Shown here one piece after another: positions 9,153 through 17,459 of a stretch of DNA of 64,000 bases; the stretch's first letter is position 1, and every line of letters begins with the position of its first letter. The stretch is from Helicobacter sp. MIT 05-5294. Lineage in GTDB: Bacteria; Campylobacterota; Campylobacteria; Campylobacterales; Helicobacteraceae. The notes under the pieces were generated by a model. The model was not told where the DNA came from and did no database searches. It worked only from the letters and a program-made list of their open reading frames with translations. The DNA lies in assembly GCF_000765675.1 (NCBI RefSeq), contig NZ_JRPA02000005.1:1-64000 (forward strand). The letters are read 5' to 3'. Both the position numbers and the translations under genes were made by a program.

Positions 9153-10039
9153 AAATCTTAATTGTAGAAAATGAAATTTATTTGGCTCAAAGCATTGCTT
9201 CTAAGCTTAGTCATTTTGGATTTGTCTGTGAAATGATACCAAGCGTTGGGGAAGCAATGCAGATGGAGGCGGCTGATATTATTTTGCTTTCGGCAAATAT
9301 TCCGGGTCAAGACTTTTATCCATTGATTGAAAAATTCAAGGATTCCATTGTAATCTTAATGATTCCTTATGTAAATGAAGAAATGGTAATGCGCCCTCTT
9401 AAAGCAGGAATCAGTGATTATATTGTCAAGCCATTTATGATTGATGAGCTAATTTGCAAGATTGAACATTATACAGCTTTTCGTCAGTTGCAAAAAGAAA
9501 TTGCTTTTTATAGGGATTATTTTTGCAATTCCTTGCTAATGCCAACTTATAGCATTAATACCAAAATTTCCTTTCCTTTAATCATTAAAAGCGTTTCGCA
9601 AAAAGTCATTGATATGTGCGTCGTGAATTATGCGATTCATAAAAAACTCGCGATTAATTTCATCTCTCTTTATAAAAATCATCATTATAAAGAAATATTC
9701 AAAAGTGTTTCCAAAACCCAATTAACTTATATCATAGGCTTTGAAACTTTACGCAAAGAAGAAAAAGAAGAATGTGTGAAAGCTTTGAAAAATATTCCTG
9801 TAATTTTTGCTTGTTTGGGTGGGGATTTGCATGATTTTAAAAATGTTTTTGAAATCAATGTCAAAGAAATGACGCACGGTTTTCAAGAAGATGTTTTAAG
9901 CGTTGATGAATACATTAAAACAATGATTCTGAAATTTGAAGATAAATACCCCGATACAGAGCTTAGTAAGCGTTTAGGTATGTCGCGCAAAAGCTTATGG
10001 GAAAAGCGTAAAAAATATGGAATCACAAAGAAGAAATAA
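9149..10039 (+). CDS. atypical orphan response regulator, HP1021-like
   Basis: The 296-residue protein has an N-terminal receiver-like domain (1-120), a central region and a C-terminal helix-turn-helix (ELSKRLGMSRKSLWEK, near residues 270-285). The receiver lacks the phospho-acceptor aspartate: the position after the third strand is S48 (ILLSANIPG), and the acidic pair is reduced to E7/E9. Such non-phosphorylated receivers are known for H. pylori HP1021 and Campylobacter Cj1608, which bind oriC and many promoters and respond to redox state. The link to ispDF (4-base overlap) is the same as in H. pylori. Assignment rests on synteny and the atypical receiver. Confidence 0.85.
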   Translation: MKILIVENEIYLAQSIASKLSHFGFVCEMIPSVGEAMQMEAADIILLSANIPGQDFYPLIEKFKDSIVILMIPYVNEEMVMRPLKAGISDYIVKPFMIDELICKIEHYTAFRQLQKEIAFYRDYFCNSLLMPTYSINTKISFPLIIKSVSQKVIDMCVVNYAIHKKLAINFISLYKNHHYKEIFKSVSKTQLTYIIGFETLRKEEKEECVKALKNIPVIFACLGGDLHDFKNVFEINVKEMTHGFQEDVLSVDEYIKTMILKFEDKYPDTELSKRLGMSRKSLWEKRKKYGITKKK

Positions 10040-10085
10040 GAAAAGTGATAAAATAACAATTTGCAACTTAAAATAAAGGATAAAA

Positions 10086-10261
10086 ATGAAAACACAACTT
10101 TTTCTAATCTCCGCTAGAGTGCGGGGGGAGGGGGGCAATTTAGTAGATTAAACCGACTCTTTGTGGCTTTATGCTTTCTGTCGTGTTTTGTTGGCGTTAC
10201 TACGGAGATTCTGCAACAAGTTAATAACTTCTTGCTTTTATGTCCTAAAGAGATTGTATAA
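10086..10261 (+). pseudogene. short ORF interrupted at a double G tract (G6-A-G6)
   Basis: ATG at 10086 follows a good ribosome binding site (AAAGGA, 10076-10081) but its frame stops after 21 codons at 10151. The frame is spoiled just after two G tracts, 10123-10128 and 10130-10135. One extra G would extend the product to about 58 residues, with a hydrophobic stretch LNRLFVALCFLSC, ending at 10261. The -1 change stops at once. The remnant resembles nothing I can name. It may be a phase-variable small membrane protein in the OFF state or simply decayed DNA, in keeping with the broken gene downstream. Confidence 0.4.
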
Positions 10262-10405
10262 TGGAATCTTAAAAAGCGGAATTAAACCTTTTGGATTCTT
10301 CTTGCATTTATGGGCTGTGATTTTGAATAGCAAGGAATTGCTCCTTTACAATCAATGTGTGAAATTGGCAATCATAGGGTAATGTAAAGCGATAAGGGAG
10401 AGCAA

Positions 10406-10961
10406 ATGAGAATCGTAGGTGTGATTCCAGTGCGGTTTGCTTCCTTACGCTTCCCGGGTAAGCCTTTGGTGAAAATCGCAGGGGTGGAGATGGTGAAGCG
10501 CGTGTATTTGTGCGCGCGTCTGTGTGAGGCAATGGAGGATTTGCTAGTGGCGACTGATGATGTGAGGATTTTGGAGTTTTGTCAAAAAGAAAATATCCCC
10601 GTCTTACGCACTAGTTGTGCGCATTTGATGAAGCTCTGAAGCCCACAATTATCAAGATGATTGTCAATTAAAAGATGAGCTTTTATATGCTTCAAGGGCT
10701 TTGATTCCCTACTCTAAGGGCAAAAATGTAGAATCCTACAAAAAGCAAGTGTGTATTTATGGCTTTTCTTGTGAGGCTTTGAAACTCTTTAGCAAAGGAC
10801 TAAAAACCGAAAATGAAGCGATAGAGGACATTGAAATTTTGAGATTTTTGGATATGGGATTCAAGATTAAAATGCGTGAAACCAAGATAGATTCTATTAG
10901 CGTTGATGTGCCAGATGATGTGGCTAGAGTGGAATCCTTTTTGAAAAGCCAACAAGAGTGA
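10406..10961 (+). pseudogene. broken kdsB-like nucleotidylyltransferase (CMP-Kdo synthetase family)
   Basis: The first 76 codons encode the KdsB N-terminal nucleotide-binding part, with RFPGKPL and an ATDD block, and stop at 10639. The next frame, open from 10632, encodes the KdsB C-terminal part: YASRALIPYSK, then CIYGF, then VDVPDDVARVE. About 70-100 central residues, including the expected HQSGTDR and NVQGDEP motifs, are missing. A frame change joins the halves. A full CMP-Kdo synthetase is about 240-250 residues, so this copy cannot be active. KdsB is needed for lipopolysaccharide, so a working copy should lie elsewhere, or this was a paralogue for another acid sugar. Confidence 0.8.
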
Positions 10962-10968
10962 TTTATGC

Positions 10969-10974
10969 TATAAT
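10969..10974 (+). promoter_or_regulatory. pgpA: extended -10 element of pgpA
   Basis: TGC directly precedes TATAAT, forming an extended -10 (TGnTATAAT). Transcription should start near 10981. This argues for the TTG start at 11000 rather than the GTG at 10958. Confidence 0.55.
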
Positions 10975-10999
10975 TGCGCATTTAAAAGAGGGATATACT

Positions 11000-11536
11000 T
11001 TGGAATCGCGAGAGTTTTTTAGAAGTTTTAAGGATTTAAATGACTTGGCTAAAAAGGCATTTTTGACCTTGTTTTTTAGTGGGCTTAGCCCCAAAGCACC
11101 CGGAAGCGTTGGGAGTTTGGTTGCAATGCCTTTTGCTTGGGTGATAAGCTATTATATCGCTCCTAGCACTTTGTTGCTTTTGGCATTGTTTCTTTCTGTG
11201 GTTGCGGTTAAAATTATTAATGATTACGAGAAACAAGGAATGCCCCATGATTGCCCACAAATCGTGATTGATGAATTGGCGGGTGTTTGGATTAGTGTTG
11301 CGATGATTGGGCATAGTTTGTTGGGCTTATTTTTAGCATTTGTGCTTTTTAGGGTGTTTGATATTTGGAAGCCTTCTGTGATTGGCAAAGTTGATAAAGA
11401 AGTTAAAGGCGGTTGGGGAGTTGTAGGCGATGATTTATTGGCAGGGTTTTTTGCAGGGCTTTTGGGGTTGATATTAGTTGGAATCGCACAACAGATAGAA
11501 TTTATCGCGCCTTTTTTGGAATTTTTGGAGTTTTGA
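11000..11536 (+). CDS. pgpA: phosphatidylglycerophosphatase A
   Basis: PgpA removes phosphate from phosphatidylglycerol phosphate in inner-membrane phospholipid synthesis. The product from TTG 11000 has 178 residues. It contains the family opening FSGLSPKAPGSVGSL, a DEL/AGVW region near the middle and several hydrophobic segments. The frame is open back to GTG 10958, but a promoter-like TGCTATAAT at 10966-10974 and an AGAGGG ribosome site at 10987-10992 favour TTG 11000. It follows the broken kdsB-like gene. ispDF, the HP1021-type gene and pgpA are also near neighbours in Campylobacter. Confidence 0.9.
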   Translation: MESREFFRSFKDLNDLAKKAFLTLFFSGLSPKAPGSVGSLVAMPFAWVISYYIAPSTLLLLALFLSVVAVKIINDYEKQGMPHDCPQIVIDELAGVWISVAMIGHSLLGLFLAFVLFRVFDIWKPSVIGKVDKEVKGGWGVVGDDLLAGFFAGLLGLILVGIAQQIEFIAPFLEFLEF

Positions 11537-11555
11537 TTGCAATTTTAAAATTAAT

Positions 11556-11572
11556 GATTCTATTATAGAATC
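11556..11572. terminator. short palindrome between convergent pgpA and uppP
   Basis: GATTCTA (11556-11562) and TAGAATC (11566-11572) form a perfect 7-bp stem with a 3-base loop, in an AT-rich spacer between two genes that end towards each other. The arms are copies of the RGAWTCY heptamer common throughout the window, so chance pairing is possible. Confidence 0.35.
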
Positions 11573-11613
11573 CCATTTGCATTTATAATTAAAAGTTTAT
11601 AAAATGAGTCGCA

Positions 11614-12390
11614 TTACCCCAAAATATCTAAATAAAACAAAAAGATAATACCTAGCAAAATGCGATAGATTCCAAAAGGAATAAAATTAAAACGAGAGAT
11701 GAAGTTTAAAAAGAATCTAATTGCCAAAAGCGCACTAAAAAATGCTATGATAAAGCCAACACCAAGTGCAAAGGCGTTTTCTAAGTTGATTGATTCGTGA
11801 CTTTTGTAAAGACTATAAAAACTTGCAACCACCATCGCAGGCAAGGCAAGTAAAAAGGAAAATTCTGCAGCGACTTTGCGACTGCAACCCAAGATTAAAC
11901 CGCCAATAATCGTCGCGCCACTGCGTGAAGTTCCCGGAATCATAGCTAAAGCTTGAAAGAATCCAATCCAAAGTGCTTGTTTGTAGGAGATTTCTTCTAT
12001 TTTTTGGATATGGGATTCTTTTTCTTTGTGGAAGATTTCTAAGACAATAAACGCGATTCCGCCAAGAATCAGCATAATAGAAACTGTGATGGGCTCAAAA
12101 ATGGCTTTAATGTAAGAGTAAAAAAGAAATCCGAAAGTTCCAGCAGGTAAGAATCCGATACATAATTTTGTCCATAAACGGAAGCTATTGGTGGATAATT
12201 TTTCCCAAAACGCAAAAAGAACCGCCAAAATAGAGCCTAGTTGAATCACGACTTCAAAGGTTTTATGGAAAGTATTTTGTGGAATCTTGAGTAATTCGGA
12301 AGTCAAAATCAAATGTCCTGTTGAAGAAATGGGCAAAAACTCCGTTAATCCTTCAACGATTCCTAGAATCGCAGCATCTAATAAATCCAT
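11614..12390 (-). CDS. uppP: undecaprenyl-diphosphatase (UppP/BacA)
   Basis: UppP recycles the lipid carrier undecaprenyl diphosphate used for peptidoglycan and surface-glycan export. The 258-residue polytopic membrane protein has the family signature GLTEFLPISSTGHL near residue 14. The second catalytic block PGTSRSGATI lies near residue 152. About eight hydrophobic segments are visible. It is transcribed alone, convergent with pgpA. Confidence 0.95.
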   Translation of the reverse strand: MDLLDAAILGIVEGLTEFLPISSTGHLILTSELLKIPQNTFHKTFEVVIQLGSILAVLFAFWEKLSTNSFRLWTKLCIGFLPAGTFGFLFYSYIKAIFEPITVSIMLILGGIAFIVLEIFHKEKESHIQKIEEISYKQALWIGFFQALAMIPGTSRSGATIIGGLILGCSRKVAAEFSFLLALPAMVVASFYSLYKSHESINLENAFALGVGFIIAFFSALLAIRFFLNFISRFNFIPFGIYRILLGIIFLFYLDILG

Positions 12391-12520
12391 AAAAGCTCCT
12401 AAATAATCCTATAAGATAAGATTAAAATGTGTAAAAATGCGCGAATTCTAGCATATTTGAGAAATTTTACCAAATATTTGGCAAACTTCAACAATAAATC
12501 AAAAATAAAATTATAAAATG

Positions 12521-12526
12521 TATAAT
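12521..12526 (+). promoter_or_regulatory. accC: probable -10 element of accC
   Basis: TATAAT preceded by TG, 22 bases before the ATG of accC and 10-15 bases before its GGGAG ribosome site. Confidence 0.5.
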
Positions 12527-12548
12527 TATCTTTGAATTGGGAGTTTTT

Positions 12549-13973
12549 ATGTTTAAAAGAATCTTGATTGCAAATCGTGGTGAAATTGCTGTTCGCATTA
12601 TTCGCGCTTGTAATGATTTAAATATAGAATCCGTAGCGATTTATTCTCGTGCCGATCGTGAGAGTATGCATGTCAAAATGGCGACTTATACTTATCCAAT
12701 CAGCGAAGACCCCATCAAAGGTTATTTAGACCCTGATTTGATTATTCAAGCGGCTAAAGAAATGGAAGCAGAGGCAATCCACCCGGGTTATGGGTTTTTG
12801 AGCGAAAACGCGCTTTTTGCCAAAAAAGTAAAAGAAGCGGGGATTGTTTGGATTGGACCAGATTGCGAAGTGATTGCTAAAATGGGTGATAAAAATGCCG
12901 CAAGAAACTTGATGATAAAAAATGGAATCCCGGTTGTTCCCGGAACTGAACCGCTAAACGCATTAAGCTCGTATGAGATTGCCAAGATTGCGCGTAAAAT
13001 CGGCTACCCCGTGATTTTAAAGGCAAGTAGTGGCGGAGGAGGGCGCGGAATCCGTGTCGTATGGGAAGAGCAAGATTTGGAATCTTCTTTTGAAGCCTGT
13101 AAAAGAGAGGCATTGACATTTTTTAAGAATGAAGATGTTTTTATGGAAAAATATATCCAAAATCCGCGCCACATTGAATTTCAAATACTAAGTGATAATT
13201 ATGGCAATGTGATTCATCTATTGGAGCGTGATTGTTCTATCCAAAGAAGACACCAAAAGCTAATTGAAATTGCGCCTTGTCCCACAATGGGCAAAGATTT
13301 GCGTCGCCGTATGGGGAGTGTGGCAGTCGCAGCGGCAAAAGCAGCCAAATACACCAATGCCGGAACGGTGGAATTTCTAGTAGATGATGACAATAATTTT
13401 TATTTTATGGAAATGAACACTCGGATTCAAGTAGAGCATGGAGTTACCGAAGAGATTACAGGGTATGATTTGATTGGGCGGCAAATTAGAATCGCAAATG
13501 GCGAGATTCTTGACCTTACACAAAGCGATATTCATGCGCAAGGATTTGCGATTGAAGCGCGGATTAACGCGGAAGATGTGCATAATGATTTTGTGCCAAA
13601 TCCGGGCAAAATCACTTCTTATTATCCGGCACTTGGACCTTTTGTAAGGGTGGATAGCTATATTTACAAAGACTTCACGATTCCGCCCTTTTATGATTCT
13701 ATGATAGCAAAGCTAATCGTGCGCGCGACAAGCTATGATTTGGCGGTTAATAAACTTAAGAGAGCCTTAAATGAATTTAAGATTCGCGGAGTGAAAACCA
13801 CGATTCCTTTTCTTGTTAATATTTGCAATGACAAGGACTTTAAACGCGGAAATTTTGACACTTCTTATTTGGAACAAAAGGTGCAGGATTTGTTGCCACA
13901 AGAAAGCCAAGATGAGAGTGATTTGGTTGCAGCTATCGCAGTTGCGCTTACAAGTGCATTAGAATCGCAATAA
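12549..13973 (+). CDS. accC: acetyl-CoA carboxylase, biotin carboxylase subunit
   Basis: AccC carboxylates the biotin of AccB in the first step of fatty-acid synthesis. From ATG 12549 the product has 474 residues. It shows the N-terminal KRILIANRGEIAVRI block, the glycine-rich ATP loop ASSGGGGRGIRV near residue 165 and the active-site MEMNTRIQVEH near residue 290. ATG 12549 has GGGAG 6 bases upstream and is preferred over the in-frame TTG at 12537. It runs about 25 residues past the usual end of the family. accB, often adjacent in other bacteria, is not here. Confidence 0.93.
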   Translation: MFKRILIANRGEIAVRIIRACNDLNIESVAIYSRADRESMHVKMATYTYPISEDPIKGYLDPDLIIQAAKEMEAEAIHPGYGFLSENALFAKKVKEAGIVWIGPDCEVIAKMGDKNAARNLMIKNGIPVVPGTEPLNALSSYEIAKIARKIGYPVILKASSGGGGRGIRVVWEEQDLESSFEACKREALTFFKNEDVFMEKYIQNPRHIEFQILSDNYGNVIHLLERDCSIQRRHQKLIEIAPCPTMGKDLRRRMGSVAVAAAKAAKYTNAGTVEFLVDDDNNFYFMEMNTRIQVEHGVTEEITGYDLIGRQIRIANGEILDLTQSDIHAQGFAIEARINAEDVHNDFVPNPGKITSYYPALGPFVRVDSYIYKDFTIPPFYDSMIAKLIVRATSYDLAVNKLKRALNEFKIRGVKTTIPFLVNICNDKDFKRGNFDTSYLEQKVQDLLPQESQDESDLVAAIAVALTSALESQ

Positions 13974-14038
13974 ATAAATCTAGTTTTAAGTAAAATTGCA
14001 TTAAAATTCACGCTTATTTTTAAATTAAGGCTTAAGAA

Positions 14039-14173
14039 ATGAAAAGAACATACCAACCGCACAATACTCCGCGTAAGCGCACACATGGCTTTAGAGTCCG
14101 AATGCAAACCAAAAATGGTCGTAAAGTTATCAATGCAAGACGCGCTAAAGGCAGAAAAAGACTTGCTATCTAA
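14039..14173 (+). CDS. rpmH: 50S ribosomal protein L34
   Basis: This 44-residue basic protein begins [18 protein letters not shown] and ends GRKRLAI, which is L34 almost by definition. It is too short for most ORF lists. It leads the rpmH-rnpA-yidD-yidC-khpB-mnmE block found in most bacteria. rnpA follows after 17 bases. No dnaA or origin-like cluster is visible beside it, in keeping with Helicobacter, where the origin lies elsewhere. Confidence 0.97.
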   Translation: MKRTYQPHNTPRKRTHGFRVRMQTKNGRKVINARRAKGRKRLAI

Positions 14174-14190
14174 GCAGTTGGGATTGTATT

Positions 14191-14526
14191 TTGGTAACTT
14201 TAAACACAAAAAAAGATTTTGATAGTGTTTATAAGAGCCAAAAGAGATGGCATAATCCTCACTTCATTCTGTTTTTCAAAGAAAGCCCAAATAAAACAAT
14301 CAAAAGAGTTGGGTTTTCGGTATCCAAAAAAATAGGAAACGCTGTTTGTCGGAATCTCATCAAAAGGCGTTTAAGAAGCATTTATAGAGAATCTGTGCCG
14401 AGCTTAAAAAATGGAGATATGGTTTTGTTAGCAAAAGTTGGTTTAGAAAAGATAGAATACAAAGTTTTGCAAAAAAATTATGAATACGCATTGATGCGAC
14501 TGAATTTGGTAGCGCAAGAATGTTAA
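14191..14526 (+). CDS. rnpA: ribonuclease P protein component
   Basis: RnpA is the protein subunit of RNase P, which trims the 5' ends of tRNA precursors. The 111-residue basic protein carries the family core GFSVSKKIGNAVCRN followed by LIKRRLR (the RNR motif). The most likely start is TTG 14191 (product begins MVTLNTKKDFDSVYKS). A second TTG a few bases upstream is out of frame. It overlaps yidD by 7 bases. Confidence 0.92.
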   Translation: MVTLNTKKDFDSVYKSQKRWHNPHFILFFKESPNKTIKRVGFSVSKKIGNAVCRNLIKRRLRSIYRESVPSLKNGDMVLLAKVGLEKIEYKVLQKNYEYALMRLNLVAQEC

Positions 14527-14906
14527 AGCAATTCTGTATTCAAGTGATTTCTTTTTACCAATATGTTATTTCGCCAAGCTTAGGCGCAACCTGTCGTTAT
14601 TATCCAAGTTGTTCGGAATATTCCAAGCAAGTTTTTATGTTTCAAAATCCCTTGTCTGCATTTTGGAATACACTTCTTAGGATTCTTATTTGCAATCAAT
14701 TTTTCAAGGGTGGAATCTCTTATCCTAAGGCGAAAGTAAGGATTAAAGCACATTTTGGTTTTTTCCCTGATTGTGTCAAATTTTGGTTGATTCCCGACAA
14801 TATTCAAAAATACCATTTCAAAAGCGTTCCAGTTGTTTGTCAAAGTCTGCAAACACAAAGTGTGTATATTATAAAAAATTATTCAAAGGTTTCCTGTGTT
14901 AGATAA
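14520..14906 (+). CDS. yidD: membrane protein insertion efficiency factor YidD
   Basis: YidD is a small amphipathic inner-membrane protein that helps YidC-dependent insertion. The family core is present: YQYVISPSLGATCRYYPSCS, with its conserved cysteines. At 128 residues it is long for the family, and the last ~45 residues have no obvious family similarity. It overlaps rnpA by 7 bases and yidC by 11 bases, so the three genes are probably translationally coupled. Confidence 0.92.
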   Translation: MLKQFCIQVISFYQYVISPSLGATCRYYPSCSEYSKQVFMFQNPLSAFWNTLLRILICNQFFKGGISYPKAKVRIKAHFGFFPDCVKFWLIPDNIQKYHFKSVPVVCQSLQTQSVYIIKNYSKVSCVR

Positions 14907-16503
14907 AATTGATAATCTAAGTTCCCAAACTAGAGTTTTGATTGCCGTGCTCTTAGCACTCGCATTTTTCGTTCCTTATAGTTATTTTTATAAACCGCAA
15001 ATCAACGAAAACAATGCAACGCAAACCACAACAAGGGATATGCAAGAGGTGGTTACAGCGCAGAGTGTAGATTCTAACAATGCCGCACAAGAAATAGCTG
15101 ATATGCCAACCCAAAGCAAAGTGGTGATTGCCACAATAGAATCTGAAAAATTTACCTACAAGATTGACCGATTGGGGAGAATCGTAGAAGTTACTCTAAA
15201 AGAAGAAAAATATCAAAAAGATTCCATTCCTTTAACGCTGTTTCCAGAAGATGTAGCCAATCCTAATAATCCAAAAATTCTAGAAGTTCGTTTTTCGGAT
15301 TCTTTGTTAAACCAACGTGCTTTTAATACGCCTTATCAATCTAGTGTGGATTCTTTGGAGATTCAAGACAAACCACAATCCATTACTTTAATTCAAGATT
15401 TGGGAGAAATCAAGGTAGAAAAAATCCTTACTTTCTATCCTAATGGCTATTATGAAGCAGAAATTAAGATTCCACAAAACTATGTTTATTTCGTATCGCC
15501 CGGTATGCGTCCAAGTGTGGAAAACGATTCTTATGTCTTTAAAGGAGTGATTGTAAAAGAATCCGATAACACAATTACAACTCTTGAAGATGGGGACGCA
15601 CAAGGACAGAGTAATTATGCTAATGCAAGTATTATTGCGGCAGTGGATAGATATTATGCAACCTTATTTTTTAGCCAAAATAATCAAATCAATGCGACGA
15701 TTTTAAGTAATCCAAGCGAGAATCCTATGCCTTTTGTGAGTGCGAAGGGCGCATTGAAGCTAGAGGGCTATATCGGTCCAAAAGATTATCGTTTGCTAGA
15801 ATCCATTAATCCCAATCTAACCGATGTTGTGGAATACGGCATTATCACTTTTTTTGCCAAGCCACTCTTCTTACTGCTTGATAAGCTCTATGATTTTTGT
15901 GGAAATTGGGGTTGGGCGATTATTTTGCTTACCCTTATCGTGAGAGTTGTCCTCTATCCTTTGACTTACAAAGGTATGGTTTCTATGCAGAAACTAAAAG
16001 ACCTTGCTCCAAAAATGAAAGAATTGCAACAAAAATACAAAGGCGAACCACAAAAGCTTCAAGCGCATATGATGGAGCTTTATAAGAAGCATGGAGCGAA
16101 TCCAATGGGCGGTTGTTTGCCCCTGCTTTTACAAATGCCGGTGTTTTTTGCTATTTATCGTGTTTTGTTTAATGCGATTGAATTAAAGGGTGCGGGTTGG
16201 TTGCTTTGGATTACTGACCTCTCTGTGATGGATCCTTACTTTATCCTACCGATTTTAATGGGTGGGACAATGTATCTTCAACAACACTTGACCCCAGCAG
16301 CTTTTAGCGACCCTATACAAGCGAAAATCTTTAAATTTTTGCCTCTAGTCTTTACGATATTTTTTGTAACTTTCCCATCGGGACTTGTATTGTATTGGTT
16401 TGTGAATAATATCTTTTCTATTATCCAACAATTACTTATCAATAAAGCATTGGAACGCAAAAAAGCGCGTGAAATCGCTGAACATAAACATAAAGATAGT
16501 TAA
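14896..16503 (+). CDS. yidC: membrane protein insertase YidC
   Basis: YidC inserts and folds inner-membrane proteins, alone or with SecYEG. The 535-residue product has an N-terminal membrane anchor, a periplasmic domain of roughly 300 residues, and the conserved C-terminal core. That core begins at NWGWAIILLTLIVRVVLYPL, and contains the MKELQQKYKG cytoplasmic hairpin and the GCLPLLLQMPVFFAIY segment. The start is GTG 14896 with AAAGG 6-7 bases upstream, inside the end of yidD. khpB follows one base after the stop. Confidence 0.96.
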   Translation: MLDKIDNLSSQTRVLIAVLLALAFFVPYSYFYKPQINENNATQTTTRDMQEVVTAQSVDSNNAAQEIADMPTQSKVVIATIESEKFTYKIDRLGRIVEVTLKEEKYQKDSIPLTLFPEDVANPNNPKILEVRFSDSLLNQRAFNTPYQSSVDSLEIQDKPQSITLIQDLGEIKVEKILTFYPNGYYEAEIKIPQNYVYFVSPGMRPSVENDSYVFKGVIVKESDNTITTLEDGDAQGQSNYANASIIAAVDRYYATLFFSQNNQINATILSNPSENPMPFVSAKGALKLEGYIGPKDYRLLESINPNLTDVVEYGIITFFAKPLFLLLDKLYDFCGNWGWAIILLTLIVRVVLYPLTYKGMVSMQKLKDLAPKMKELQQKYKGEPQKLQAHMMELYKKHGANPMGGCLPLLLQMPVFFAIYRVLFNAIELKGAGWLLWITDLSVMDPYFILPILMGGTMYLQQHLTPAAFSDPIQAKIFKFLPLVFTIFFVTFPSGLVLYWFVNNIFSIIQQLLINKALERKKAREIAEHKHKDS

Positions 16504-16504
16504 A

Positions 16505-17449
16505 ATGAAAAAAATAGAAGCAGAAACCTTAGAAAACGCATTAATTATTGCCTCAAACACCTTTGAATGTTCCGTAGTAGATTTGGAATATGAGATTATT
16601 CAGAATCCTTCCAAAGGCTTTTTGGGGATTGGCAAAAAACTTGCAATCATTTGCGCACAGCCTAAATCCACCGCTCAAAAATCCACAAGTAATTCCGCCT
16701 TTAAAGAATCTAAAACGACTTTGGATTCTATAAATGAGCCATTTTCCCGCAATATAAAACAGGACAAAAAAGAAGAATCTTATCTCGCAAATCCAAAATC
16801 CGATTCTTTCCATTCTCCTATTTCTAGTGCGACTTATGGAAGCCAAGAGCTTTCGCGAAAGCCTTTGCGAGAATCCTTGCAAGAACCTCTACAAGAATCT
16901 TTGAAAAAGGATTCTATGGGTTGGAATGCGCAAACTCCTAGCAAGATTCCAAATCATAGAGAAAATCTCACTAAAGAGCAAACCAACTTATCCCTTATTG
17001 CCAAAGAAGTGCAACAAGAACTAAAAGAGCTTCTTGCCTTGATGCCTTATCGTTTGAGCGAAGTCTTTGTTGAACCTTATGATGAAAATACGCTTTATAT
17101 CAAAATTGATGGTGAGGATTCCGCATTGTTAATTGGCAAAGAAGGCTATCGTTATAAGGCGATTTCTTATTTGATTTTTAATTGGGTAAATCATGTTTAT
17201 GGTTTGATGATTCGGCTTGAAATTGCGGAATTTTTACATAATCAAGAAGAAATGATTGCAAATTATTTATTGCCCGTGATTGAAAGTGTTAAAATCAGTG
17301 GCAAAGCTCAAACCAAGCCTCTTGATGGCGTGTTGGCACATATTGCACTCAAGCAGTTGCGCGAGAAGTTTCCCGATAAATATGTTTCTTTTCGTATGAA
17401 TAGTGAGGGTGAGCGTTATATTATCGTCAATGATTTTTATCATTCTTAA
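16505..17449 (+). CDS. Jag/KhpB-type KH-R3H RNA-binding protein
   Basis: The protein has an N-terminal Jag-N domain (first ~50 residues, with SKGFLGIGKKLA) and a long serine- and acid-rich linker. A KH domain with the IGKEGYRY loop follows near residue 200, then a C-terminal R3H-like domain. KhpB proteins bind many RNAs and affect cell division and envelope functions. ATG 16505, directly after the yidC stop, is chosen over the upstream in-frame start at 16469 inside yidC; it gives 314 residues. The yidC-khpB-mnmE order is conserved in H. pylori (HP1450-HP1452). Confidence 0.9.
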   Translation: MKKIEAETLENALIIASNTFECSVVDLEYEIIQNPSKGFLGIGKKLAIICAQPKSTAQKSTSNSAFKESKTTLDSINEPFSRNIKQDKKEESYLANPKSDSFHSPISSATYGSQELSRKPLRESLQEPLQESLKKDSMGWNAQTPSKIPNHRENLTKEQTNLSLIAKEVQQELKELLALMPYRLSEVFVEPYDENTLYIKIDGEDSALLIGKEGYRYKAISYLIFNWVNHVYGLMIRLEIAEFLHNQEEMIANYLLPVIESVKISGKAQTKPLDGVLAHIALKQLREKFPDKYVSFRMNSEGERYIIVNDFYHS

Positions 17450-17459
17450 GTTGCTTTGA

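Noticed and set aside
10161-10382. 73-codon plus-strand frame after the double G tract
   Set aside because: No ribosome site and no similarity; it runs through a region of decay and has a random-looking product.
14039-17449. Chromosomal origin next to rpmH-rnpA-yidC
   Set aside because: No dnaA and no cluster of DnaA boxes near rpmH; the origin in this group lies elsewhere.
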